Origin: Bemisia tabaci
Lineage: Eukaryota; Arthropoda; Insecta; Hemiptera; Aleyrodidae
Assembly: GCF_918797505.1 (NCBI RefSeq)
Contig: NC_092802.1
Span: 21,039,883-21,103,882, forward strand
Direction of reading: 5' to 3'
DNA length: 64,000 nt
Within the stretch, counting starts at the first letter, position 1; each line of letters starts with the position of its first letter. This document shows positions 13,301 through 27,100 of this stretch, in pieces. The notes beneath the pieces were generated by a model. That model ran no database searches. It was not told the DNA's origin and worked only from the letters and a program-made list of their open reading frames with translations. Position numbers and translations under genes: made by a program.

Positions 13301-15077
13301 CAAAAAAAAAAAAATTAACAGAATATACTTGAAACTCACCTGTTGCTTTTGAGAGGTTAGCTGAATCGTTTGCACCCGTTGCACCATGGTGTTCGTGTGA
13401 TCGTTTGAGTTAGCTTCCGAATTCACTTCCTTGTGCTGTTCTGAGACCTGCACCAAGTTTGAATTGACCATTGGCTTGACGACAGCTGATTTCTTTGGTT
13501 TCCTACACTTGATGATTGGCTGCGTTTTATTTGCAGGAGGCAGTACCGGCGACTTGTTGATCAGCAAGTTAGGATGTGACTGAGCGATCTTGTTTAAAAA
13601 GTCATTAGGATTTGAAATTGAATTAGAACTGTTTCTGTCGTTTTGTTGAGAAACGGGCTGCCGGGTTACTTTCTGCAACGGCTTGCTCACTGAGGAAGCA
13701 TGATTCTGGAAAATTTGGCTGTTTTGCGTCGGCACCGACGTTACGGGAGGGACTGGCCCCACCCTTCGCACTTGTGATGTGCTTGTCACCGGGACTTTTT
13801 GATTGGTTATCACAGACTGATGATCCACGGCCGGGGGGCTTAATAAGTCTTGAGACGTACTTACATTATTACTAGTGCTAATATTATTACTATAGTTCGT
13901 ACAACTACTACAATTATTGTTACTACTACTACTAGGATTATTATTCATGATGGGAGACAGTCTACTCATGCTAGAATCATGATTTTGTTGGGTTAATACT
14001 TGTGATGTGGGAGCTATTTGAGGAGGCAGCGTTTGAGCGACCACAGTCAAGTTTGGCCTGTTGGGCAATGTTTGCGCGAATGTTTGTTGTGAGTGACCTT
14101 GCGACGAAATGTTGGCTGGCGAGGGGAGGTTTTGAATTGATGAACACTGATACGGGGAGATCGGCGACTTGTTCACTGCCCGCGGGGACTGAGGTGACTG
14201 TGCACATTTAGGACTAAGTTGCATCCGCTGATTTGGAGCTTTGTTTGGAGCAATTACCGGCGAGTTTAGATCTGGTAGCCTCGGGGAAACAGAAGTGGGA
14301 ATGATTTGAATGTTACGGTTATCCAAATTAAGACCCTTTGCTTGAATACCAGAGCTTACACACTGAGAATGCTTACTGTCTGCCAGAGTTGCTGTGCTGG
14401 TAGAATTAGGAATCACAGATACAGTCGAGTTCTTGGTCTCACTAAGAATTAAAGGAGGCAAATTTTGGGGCAAGCTATTGACGACTTGAATTTTTGGGTG
14501 CGAATGCTGAACTTGCTGTTGACTTTGCTGCTGTTGGGTTTGAATCTGACTTTGTTGATGTTGTACTTGGTGTAGGACCTGCTGTTGGACTTGCTGTGCT
14601 GGCTGTTGTACTTGTATTGGCTGTTGCACTTGTTGTATTGGCTGTTGTACTTGTTGTATTGACTGTTGGGCTTGTGGTAATGACTGTTGGGCTTGTTGTA
14701 ATGGCTGTTGGGCTTGTTGCTGCACATGCTGTTGGGGTGGATGCTGATTCAATTGCTGTTGTGGAACTTGATGCTGATTCTGTTGCTGCTGCTGTTCTAC
14801 CTGATGCTGTTGGAGTTGATGCTGATGTCTGAGTTGATGTTGTTGCTGTACTGGATGCTGCTGGCTTTGTTGCTGTAATTGGGCTTGTTGTAGTGCTTGT
14901 TGCTGCTGCAGCTGCAGCAGTTGATTCTGCTGTTGCTGTTGCAATGCCTGTTGTTGTAATGCTTGCTGTTGCTGTTGTAATGCTTGTTGTTGCTGCTGCT
15001 GAATAGCTTGCTGCTGTTGCTGCAATGCTTGTTGCAACACTTGTTGCTGCTGGAGGGCTTGCTGTTGCTGCTGTTGT

Positions 15078-15138
<61 letters not shown>

Positions 15139-18100
15139 GCTGTTGTTGTTGTTGTTGTTGTTGTAACTGTGCATGTTGCTGCTCGGATATGTGCAAAACT
15201 GAACTACCCTGCAATCCGTTTATCTGCCCTTTCTGCTGTTGCTCTGGTGCTTCTGTCAGTGCTGATAGGGAGCACACCAGTTTCTGCTGTTCTATTGAAG
15301 ACATCAAGTTCTGGAAGTCAGTTAAGGTCACTGTGCTTGACATGCTGTTCAGGATCTGAACTTTCTGTGCTTCTGTAAGTGACATAGAGTTCGGAACGCT
15401 GTTTAGTATTTGCAACTTTTGTTGCTCTGTCAATGAAGACAGGACCTTCTTATCTTGATGTTGTAAGACAACAGAACTCGGCACGTTGCCGTTCAAAATA
15501 ACCTGCTGCTGCTGCTGTTGCTGTTGCTCTGCTATCGAACTTTGAATCACCTGGACCTTTTGCTGATCAGAGAGAGAATTCTGAGAGTTCAGCAATTGAA
15601 CCTTCTGTTGTTCCGCTGTTGTGCTATTAATGCTTCCTGATAAAAAGTTCTGGACTGAATTAAATACCTGAACCTTCTGCTGTTCTGACATCACAGAGTT
15701 ATGTACTGAGTTCAGGTTCAACATTTGTTTCTGCTGTTCAGAAAGCAAAGAATTTGGAACACTATTCAATAACTGAATTTGCTGATCTGTCAATGAGACC
15801 GTGTTGGCACTAAAATTCTTTGACTGCTCATTTATCAATGGGCTTGAGAGATTATTTATCACTTTATGCTGCTGATTCTGAAGCTGTTGGTTCATGATTA
15901 TCTGCATTTGTTGGTCATTCAGTGAAATAGCCGCTGATGTTGGGGCATTGGAGATAAAGTGAGATGTTTCTTTTTTGTCCTCATCCATGAGTACATTGGC
16001 TGAATTGGATGTTGGTATAAGCTGCACTCGTTGCTGTTCATTCAATGACATTGTGCTGGTATTCGAAACAATTTGAACATGCTCATGATGTTGACTTGGC
16101 ATACTGGTTACAACCTGAACTTTCTGATGTTCATTCAGCTGCATATTTTGCCCGGATTGAGAAAATAGCAGCCTACTTTGTGGATCTAAACTGCTTACGC
16201 TATTCAAGGAGTTGATACTGTTTATACTATTCAGACTATTCAAACTAAGATTGTTGATATTGCTCAAGTTGCTTACGTTGTTTTGCAAGCCTGAAGAAAC
16301 TAGGATCCTACTGGTGTCCATGGATGAAGCATTGCTGCTTGGAATATTAGACAAAATTTGTACTTGGTTCTGTTGATGGTGTTCATTCAATGAGACCGAG
16401 CTTGTGTTCGAAACTATTTGCACTCTGTTATGTTCTGTAAGTACAGAGCTGGTATTTGCTGAACCAGTAGACATCAGCAGCCGTTGATCTGACATCGGCA
16501 TGCTGTTTGACACAACGATCCTGTTATGCTGATCGGTCACAGACATGTTGCTCGGCGAACTTGTGACAATCTGTACCCTGTTTTGTTCATGTATGCTCCC
16601 ATTAGATGGTGCTGATACAATTACCCGCTGCTGCTCTGAAGCTGGAACGCCTGACAGGAGAGGTACTCGTTGGTTGAGCTGATCAACTGTCAATTGCTCC
16701 GGAACATTGGATGTTTGTACTATCTGGACACGGTTTTGATGCTGCTCTGTCGTTAATGACATTGCGTTGATAATCTGAACCCGTTGTTGCTCTGAGAGGG
16801 CTGTATTTTGAAATCCAATAAGGCCATTCATGTCTGCCGCAACAATGCGCACTCCGTTTTGCTGATCGGTTGCCAGAATTGGGACAACGTTCGGTGTGCT
16901 TCTCGCTGTATTGGACGTTCGAACTCCCGCCGCAGCTGTGTTCAACATCACGGATGGAGTACTCAAAAGCCCAATAGGAGTTTTCATCACAAGAGAATCA
17001 GAGCCTGCCCAGCTCAACACAGCCGTCTGAAAACAAAAACAAAAAAAAACCATTATTCCATCAGGAGAGAGGAGCATAAGTGACAAATATTAATTTGTGT
17101 GTTATTCATGTTATTTCATGTTATTTCGTTTTTTTTTGTTTTTGTTTTTTTTTTATTTATTTTTTTTTCAAATTATGATTACTGATAAGTTCTCATAAAT
17201 TTTCATAGGATGCTCTCCAATATCATGATTTAAATGATAAAGAAAGTTTTAATCATACACAAGGATAGTCTGATGAGAAGACTCAAATAATTTCATTCAC
17301 GCTTCTATGATTGCAAAATCGTGAAAAACATTTGAGTTGTTCATGCTAATTACTAAAGCTTTGATTTCTTTTTTAAATTCCATTTTAAAATTTGAATTAA
17401 AAATTCTTCGGACACACTGTTGAGTAAAATTATTCAAATTGACAAGCAATGTAAAATATGCAATGCTACATTTCGGATTTTAAGATCCCCCCTTCTCTCT
17501 CCTTCGTAACGCTTTTGTGAAGTAGGTCCCTAACCTTCAACTGGTAAAATAAAATAGCTTAATGTTCTCCTTGATCTCCCCTTTTACAGCATTACATATT
17601 TTAAGAATGACCACTGAAGTTTATGCCAATTTTTTTCAGCAAATAAGAGGAAAAACTGTACCTGTAAAGATTGCAACAGAGCTTCTTTGTTTCCTGTAGA
17701 GGTGATATTAGTATTATTCTGAAAAAGAAAAAAGAGGGAAAAAAGGTATTAAAATCACTCAGGTTCCGACAGGTGTCATGTGCAAAATGCGCCTAAATGT
17801 TTCTTATTCGCACCTTGATAATTTGAAGTCATGACCAAATTTGGCGCCTAAATATTCGAAGTCAGCTGGCAGTAAAACATTGATACCTAGCAAAACTCTT
17901 TTGATTGATACTAAACTCCACAAGAGACCCGTTAAAAGGATTTAATCAAGTAAAGAAAAACTATCAGAGTGTGTAATCAGTTGGAAAAATTCAACTTCCA
18001 AGGTGCCACACATCTGGTTCTTTTCATGAATTATTTCGGAAGAAATAATTTTGGCCCCTGAAAGGCTTCTCAAAGCCTTGATCAAGCTGGTAAATTTAGT

Positions 18101-21100
18101 CCCTGAATTTCTAAATAAGATTTGAGCATTGCTCCTTTCTGATAATTACAAAACTTATCATGTAAATGATTAATAGTATTGTTTCTTAATAGATAATACT
18201 TGATAGTGGTTCGATGTATTGTTTGGTCTAAAACAATATAACATAACCTCAAACAAAAATTTTAGGATTTCAGTTGGAAAAGCTAAAAATTAGCTAAAAA
18301 TGTTTAACAATTACACTTTTCATCAGCATTTGGTACTCAAGAGAATAAAAAATCTATCACAAAAGACCTGTTCCTTCAGATTTCTAAATTAACTTTTGAG
18401 GCTATGTTCACATGTTGAAGGAATTGGTATCAATACAATCTTGCCTGTTTGATGTATCGAATACGATCTATTGTTACTAAAAAACACTGCAGGCACTGTC
18501 AAGGAAGCAAATATTTATAAGTATTAGACAGACGCATCAAAATGATTATCTGATTAAAATACTTTTCATATGAAACTGAAACGTTATTAAAAATGAAAAT
18601 ATTCTGCCCAAACCTACAGAGAATTATGAACAAAATTAAAAAACAACTTACTTGCAATAAACTACCATGGTCTGCTATTAATTGTGCTAGTTGATTTTGT
18701 GCTGCTGCCGCAACACTAGGTGTAACACTCTGAAAAAAGAAGAAGGTAAAGTTATCAGTCTCAAACTATTAGAAGACAAAAATGTAGAGACAAGAGATGG
18801 CAAGGAATTTCTGAGGTCATACATCTAACCCATTGACTTAAACTGATAGCTACCAGCCGTACACGCTGGGCTAAATTTGAAGAGACGGCTGGGAGCCATC
18901 TGTCGATTGTTTGCGTTACTTCGGTGATTCTCCGGTAGATATCGTTCTCATCAATGTTTATATGAGTAGTATGACCCATCTATGTCTTACTGTGTTCGGT
19001 AATTTCTTGTTTTGTTACAGTATTTTCATATTACTGTACATTAACACTAAAAATAACATTATCTGTTCTATTCTGATTTTCTCACACATTTTTTCCCCCC
19101 TACTTCGAATATTCCAGAGGGGATAATCTCATGCTTACAGTCCCTGAAATCCCATCCCCCTTCTATCAATTATGAAGCCAGCCCCACGTAACTGTTGGAG
19201 ACCATCGAACTCGAGTCACCTGGCCAGGAATCAAACCAAGGACCTCCCGATCATAGAGCAAACGTTACAACCACTGCATCACAGGAGGCCGACAACCAAT
19301 TGCTTATCCGAAATATCTAATACTGACTGTACTTCATGATGACAGCAAAACAAATAAAGCCACACAATGTCTCCGTAGATATAACTATGCAAATTGATTA
19401 CTTCTCAAAATACTTCCATTTGCAGGCATTGTTAATTATTTCACTACTATTTCAATTTTGAACAATAATTGGGCGGATTGAACTGGAACCAGCCTACCTC
19501 CATTTCAAGTTACCTAATTGCCTTTTATGTTTAATTTTTTAATCGAGAACTTAACTACTTAACATCAAAAGGTTTTTGCGAATTTTAGGTAATGAAGAAT
19601 ATACTCATCAAATTTCTAATTTCAGTGTGGCTCAGTTTTTTGTATGAAAAAAAGAAAAAGAAAAATAGAACATACAAGAAAATTGGGCGATGTCTGATTC
19701 ACTTATGCAGATTTTGGTTAAATTTGTTCAATTATACTTATTGAAAACTATTTGAAGCATTACCTGCGGAGTGTTTTGATGAACGATCATTCGGCCATCT
19801 TCACCAAGCGATAGTCGCAATGGAGGATTGGTGACCTGAAAATAAAGAGTATATTTTTATAAATAAAAAAACTATTTGTTACAGATTGGAAACGTCAAAA
19901 AGATGAAACATATTTATTTTTCATTTGTGTCATATTAGAGTATTGATGAAAAAATGAGGGCAAAAAGCAGATGCTTTTGACATCTGAAACCATTTAGGTT
20001 CAAGATCAGAAACCGCAAAAATGATATATTTCAGAGATCTTTCATTAAAAATCAGAGCAATTTAATAAGGTGAGGTAAAAGTTAAGTTCAGAGGTTGAAG
20101 TTATTTTTTGTCTAATGACAATTGAGGAGCAACTTGTTGAACATAGAATAAAATAAAATTTGCCTGATGATAACTGATGAATGTCAGGGTGAGCTTTGGC
20201 TAGAAGAGTTTTTGCAAAATAGGTCAAGACTGCTAAACCAACGACATCACTCTTCAGTAATCATTAGGCAAATCTGAGCATTGACTTCTGAAAGTAACTT
20301 TGGAAATTTTGGATAGATAGAAGTGCAGGGTCTCCAGAATTTATTGTTTCTGGGAAACAGTTTGCAAGGTTGTAAGTAAATTCAGATTGAACTTCCTAGC
20401 ATACCTTTCTAGGTGAACCTGATTGTCAAAGACAGAGAAAATACTGCTTGTGGAAGCAGGTATTGACTGAAGCATGATACAGACTACTAAAATTGTGTGT
20501 TAAGAAATACATTCTGGGCATTGGTAATATGTTTTTGTGATTTTAGGATAGTTTTACTTATAAAATATCTATTCATTGATTTGTATCTCTTGCAAGCAAC
20601 AGGCCCATTGAAATTTCGTACAACACTGTAAAGCATTATTAGCGCCAAAAGTTTTACATAACATTCGTTCACGCAGTCTTATCAACATACTGCTTTTGAG
20701 TTTTTCAACAATTAAGTCCTTCATTCTGTGAACGAGCACTTATTTGTAAACATCTTACCGAAGAAGGGGCTTGAAGTTGCGTTGTGATAAGCTGAGGAGG
20801 ATTTTGCTGCGGCTGAATGAGATGCTTGATTGTCGAAGGCCCGGTGATGACACTGCTGTGGGAGATGGTTTGCGACTGCGATCCGCTCACCGAATTGTTG
20901 ATAGATGTTGATGTTGCATTTGATGCTGAAGAGGCAGATGGTGCGGCCGATGATGTTGGAGCAACATCTTCATCATCAATACCTGCGAAAATTTCCATGT
21001 AAAATTGGTTAATTAACCAGAATTCAAGCAAAAGTTCTTGATAAGACACATATTCAGACCACAAAAACCATTACATCCAAATTACGAATAAAACACATTG

Positions 21101-24100
21101 CCTGCCATGATGTTTTAACACACAATTCCTGTCAGGCCACGGAAATACACAAAAAAAGCCCCCAAGAAATTCGAATACATACTGTGCTTTACCCTGACTA
21201 ATTCTAAAAAAAAAAAGATGACGTGCCTTCTTCGCCACCTCGCGAAAGGAACTCAGTCTGGAACCTTCTTTGGTAACCAGTCTTTTGCCATTCTCTAAAT
21301 GTGATCATAGGTACCATATGAGTTGTTTTGTCATAATGCCATAATCAGATGGCCTGTTTGGCATCAATAATCTCTTGCACCATCTCATTTCACGGTGAAA
21401 ATACAACAAAGCGAAGACCAGAGGAAGGAAGCTAAGAAAATACCTGTCACAATGACAGTGGTTATGCCTGAGGTGACCCGCGGATTAATAAAAATGGGTC
21501 ACTAGGATCACCTCCACTGAGAACACATTGATTTGAAATCATGAGGTCAAAGCTTGTTCTGTATAAAAACTTTCATCCGCTTATTACATGAATTCAGAGT
21601 TTTTTTCTTTGAATTTAACTTGCGCTGAGCTTCATTCCTCTTCTGGGGAAAACCTTTTGGATCAATAGAACTGGAAGACCCTATCATGGTGCTTGCTAGT
21701 TTAAAGTTATGCACAATCCTCATTTGTTTTTATAGGAGTAACTACTGCAAAATGACATTAGTTGTAAGAAAACCCTTAAAAATATGAATTCAGTGGGGGT
21801 CTGAGAACAATGGAGCTTTTAAATGTTTTGAGGATTGACATATTAAGTACTATTTCTTGCGCGAAATTTTGCAAGTGTGCCTCAATGAATATTCATTGTT
21901 TCACGTATGCTTTCATTGATCCAAAATCGCCAACCAGCTGAAATTGCTACTAAAGAGTATTAACATTTCTTACCTGAAATTTTCATCAAGTTGGCGAGAT
22001 CAACTCTCGTTGGTTCATCTTCCTTCTTCTTTTTTACTATTTTCTTTGGTAATGGTTTCCTAATCATATTGGTGATTGGTTGACCTTGCGTTGTCGTGAA
22101 GGTTGGCGTCGATGCAGTGACCTGCTGCGATGTCTGCATACTCGAAGGAACAGCAATCAGGGCCGGGCCAGTAGAGGTTTGGATCTGTTGGATTTGTAAT
22201 CCCGACCCTGCTATCAGTCTTACAACCTGAAAATAAAAATTTTTAGCGTTGAAAGATACGACTGCGATCTTGCTAACTCATTAAGACCCTGTTGCTTCCT
22301 ATATTTTTGTCAACTTTAGCTAGCATCAGTTGGCATGAGACAATCAATATCAATTGTTAACGGAATACTGGAGACTAGTATTTAGTTTTTTTAAAGAACA
22401 GGAAGTTTGAATGTATGCATTGAAAAACGTTGATATGTTGATTGGTAAGTAGTTACTTTCAATAATTTTTATGGCACAAATCGTTTTCTACATAAAAAAT
22501 TCATGAGCAAACATACATAGCTTTTGGCACCTTGTCAAGTGGTCCACTTTAACTATCAGAAAATAGATTGACTTGAAATAGCGTACAATGCAGGCACATT
22601 TCAGATTTTGTGGTGTTAAGTGACTGTTCTAAATACTGAATTTAAGAGAAGTACTTTGTTTGTAGCACTGGAACATGAAGGGCAAAGGCTTAAAATTGGA
22701 AATTTCTAGATATTTTTCATCCTTGAGGGTATTTATTTAATATCAGTGCATAGTTTAAATTTTACAGGAGTCATTAACTACTAAGAGTTACAGGTACATT
22801 GGTGCACACTCAGAATGCCTTTTCAATCTCAAGAAATTATTAGAGTGAGGATTATTCATTGCTCGATTTTCCCAGTGAAATCATCGTAAAGCATGCCAAA
22901 ATTTTGAAGAAACAAACAGGAGTGCAGAGACTTCGCAGTCACCCGATCATGATTGCATAGCCATTCGCTTGAATATAGGAAGACTTATGGTGTTTTTTGT
23001 GGAAATGCGGATACATTCGCATGTTTTTCGTAGAATCACAGAGAAATTTGTGAGAGTTCTACAGAATAGCAAAAATTTGTCAAAAAAGGATAGGTAAAAG
23101 GTCATGGCTTTCGAAAGTTGAGAAGAGAGGAGTTTATAAAATGTTAAGGTCGGTTTAAAAATGGGGAGGCTAAGAACTTTCAGCACCCCTGGAAAAAAAG
23201 ATAAGAGTGGCACACACTATAATCACGGAGTGCAGTTGATGACTTTAAAAACCTGAAAACTTACAAAGTATAATTTTCACAATCGGTTTATTTTCAATGA
23301 TTCGTACCTGCTGGCCCTGTTGCTTTCCTTGGAGAAGGACGGTGCCTTGAGGAGTGGCGATGCCTCCCATTTGCGACAAAACCAGTCCGCCTGTCTGCGT
23401 TTTCGTTGGCTGTTGTGGCGGGGGTGATCGTAGGATGAGCTGCACTCCACTACTCGTCTGTTGCTGAACAACGACTGGCTGTCCTCCGCCAAGGGCTTGA
23501 TTGAAAACGAGCGTCCCCTGCTGTTGAACAGCTTGGGCCTGGGCTTGTTGACTGACGGCACTATGAACATGACTAGTGGCGGGTATGGGTTGCTTTGGTT
23601 GGGATCCGTTTCCGGGAGGCTTTGGCAGGATCTGGGGTGGTTGCTTTGCTTTCAGCGGAACCGGCATCGTGCTCATCATTGTACCTGTAACGTGGCAAGT
23701 TAAATATCATGTATCAAATAAAATGCAGAGTACCTCAACTTCTTTCTCGATTCTAACTAAAAATCTACTTAAACTTTAATTGAGGGACAAAATTTATCAG
23801 TTATGATAATAATTAAGCGCAGAAGAAAAAATGATTCTTATAAAAAGGATCGTACCACATTTTGCAGAGTAATTGGATACTGGCTACATTTTGTTACCTT
23901 TTTAAGATATGTATGTTACGATCTTCTTTGGACAACAGGCTTTTTAAAATAGGCGGAGTTCTAATTTTGAGAAAAATCAGGGCTGAAAAGTGACATGAAT
24001 ATCACTGCCACTGAGTTATCAGATTTACAAGTCAAAAGAGGCTCGAAGCTGCTTTTATTTGAAAGGACTTGCTTCCTTTTGATTTTCATTTTATTTATCC

Positions 24101-27100
24101 ACAGCTGTTCTCCAGTCTTATTAGAAAGCTTGCTGAAGGTGACTTGTCTTCCTAATGAGGAAGGGGGAGTTTTCTTTTCTCGCCAATCCAGAAAGGCTGC
24201 AAATACTTATCTATAAAATATGAATCAAAGAGCTGAAAGATAAAGTTTCAACTTCAATGTTTTCAAAATTGGCAAAATATGTAAATGATACTATTCAAAT
24301 ATTTAAACTATTCTGATGTAAAGGGCTGAAATATTAAGTTTTGACTCCAATGTTTTAAAAATTGGCAAGTAAAATATTCTGATTTGAAAAGTCTATCATG
24401 CTTTGAGGGCCAGTAAAAGTATCATATAAGAAAACACAAAACTCAACAACGATTTCAACATTTTCTCAACTTTTTAGCAACTTTTCTGCGAGATCCCATT
24501 TCAGAGAAAACGTGAAAAAATGTTTTCAACTCAGCTCATTTGATACTTTTACGAGAAGAAATGAAAGTTGCTCAAACCACTGATCCAAATGCTTTTGAAG
24601 TGAGGACAAGATGGACAGTAAAGTCTGCCTACCAAACACCATTTTGAAAGCTTTACGCAAGTCCAGCACTTCAACAAAGTGTGTGATTTTTCAACTTTGA
24701 TCTCATCTAAATATAGCTCATTTCTTCTCATACGTATTTAAGTAAAAAAATATCAAATTTCATGGTATCCATTCCACTGGACGAAAGAGTGGCTAGAAAT
24801 GCTCGTAAGATTAAACTGATTTTGTGCAGGAATGAGTAATAACTTTGGTGCAAATATCTAACTGGACTATTGACATGCAATTTCACAATTTCTATCCAAT
24901 TGCTATCCAAAGGTCTAAAACGTTTATAGTAGCAACAGATTTACAAATAAAGCATAGGATTTCTATGTACAAGGTATTTAAAAAAATGTTTCACAAAGAT
25001 AGACAAATTTAAAGATTACTTTTTGTTTCTGTTCGTTATTTAAAATTCATGTTTGAGTATCTGGAATAAATTAAGATTAGCGGCATTGATCAGTTGCAAG
25101 TGCAGAGTGATTTCAGGGTTTTGTAATGCCACAAATTGCAAAAAACTGCTGACGAAAGTGGGGCATGAAGTTTTCAGGCGGTAGGAGGCCAGAAAATAGC
25201 TGATCATGACTGAATTATTTCATCAAAATCAGAGCAGAGACAGAAATAAATTCGGTCAAGCTCTTTCAATTTCATTGGTCGATTAATAACATTTATAACA
25301 GCTACGATGCAAGAAAATAATTGAGGGGAAAATTTAAGACAGAAAGGATGAAGGGAAAGGTAGCAAGTCTGATAAATAAGGATGATTTGAGGGAAGTAGC
25401 TCAGTCCTCATGCTATGAAGGTGGCAGAAGTGGGTGCCTACTTCGAATGTCTCCAAAACTGTTTCTCATAATTGCACTTTTTTGACGCTCTACCAGTTTT
25501 GAGACATGAAAATTTGTTTTGAGTTTCATCTATAATTTATTCTTGTATCTTTTTCACCAAAATGCATTTCGAATTCAAACAAGGTGCTTTTCATTTGTTT
25601 GGTTAATCTTATATAAGATTATGGCGTATAGATGTATTCGAACAACCGATGATAATGGCTATTTGAATCATAAAGCTGAGCTGAGTTGCCAAGAATATGT
25701 TTATATGTGTACAGGGTGTCTACAGAATCGGTAGGAAAAAATTCCCTGCCTTTTCCAGGTTTTCCCTGACCAAAATGATTAAAAATTCCCTGACTTATCA
25801 TAGAAAATTTACACGAGGAAACTAAAATGAAAAATGTTCACATTAATTTGACCACAGATGCAGAGATATGTGAATTCTTTTTCTTCAGGGATTATTCAGT
25901 TCAATAAAATTGCAATTCCTCGTTGGAATTGGTCCTCTATTTGATGGTCAGAGTGAGACACTGAGCGTTGAGCCCTGAACTGGATTTCATTGTATGGACA
26001 GGGCTGAATTTTTCAGATTTCAAAATTTTTCAAATTTCTAGTCTTTCTCATAAAATTTCCTGACTTTCCCCATATTCTTTTGACTGGGTGAAACTACTTG
26101 ACAACTCTGTTTCCCATGTTTTCCAGACCTGTAAACACCCTGGTGTAGGACTAAAAAGTTGAATAAGACAAAGACGAGAATAAACGAAACCATACAGAGT
26201 AACTAGTGGGTGCTTTGAGAGGAAGCGTGGCTGAGGGAGACGAAGCAAAAACATTGCGGAGGGTACACACCGGAGTTTCGAGTGGCTTGCTGATGGATGA
26301 TCTGGACTACTTGATGAGTAGGAGCCCCCATCACCTGGTGGATGACGGTGGCTGGCGGGCCTGGGGGTAGAGAGGTGCCGGAGCCTGGTCCGGGGCCATG
26401 AGGTAAGGAAGAGGGGGTGAGCGAAGAGGAACGCGAGGAGAGTGAAGAACCGGGAGCAGACTTACCGCTGTTGACGCTGACCTCAACGCCATTGACGTTG
26501 ACGCTCTGCGATGTTCGACTGCCCATCTGCTGTAAGCCTGGCTGGTTGACCTGGAATCCACAAAAAGCTGATTAGTGCCCCAAGTTTTGGACAAGTCATA
26601 AAGATAAAGGAGTTGTTGCTTATTTTTAGCACCGATCAGAATTATTGAATAACTAATTAATTTCATAATAATTATGTGGATAAGACTTTATTCACATAGG
26701 TTTTTAGATTGACAATGCGTTCTTCTATATAAGCTTTGTTACCACGGAGACTTAGGGTTAAAGCTTAATAAGCTTTAACAGCAGTTACTAACTTAATGAA
26801 AAGGCCATTTAGAGAGGGGTATTCGCTCTGCATAGAAGAGACCAGAAACTATTTAGTTCTTACAAAAAGCTCACTAAAAATGGGGAAATCTCTCTTAATC
26901 ATATTATTATGATGCTATGTGTTAATCTTCAAAGTTATTGTTGAAAAGCCTCTATTTATGCTTTGATAATAATGGCAAAAAACTTAGATATATTCTATCA
27001 CATATTGATTGCCTCCTGTTTTATTTCAATAAAATCAAATGTTGTTTCCCCTTTGTTTTGTCGTTCATTTTCTCATCTATTCATGACTGAATTTATTTAT

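Noticed and set aside
14449..15174. Minus-strand alternative frames rich in Asn/Ser or Lys/Tyr/Asn inside the giant exon
   Set aside because: Shifted readings of the same Gln repeats (CAA read as AAC/ACA); the Gln frame is the one joined in phase to flanking exons.
14984..15378. Plus-strand open frames of poly-Leu / poly-Val-Ala opposite the BICRA Gln tract
   Set aside because: They are the antisense of CAA/CAG repeats; composition explains the lack of stops.
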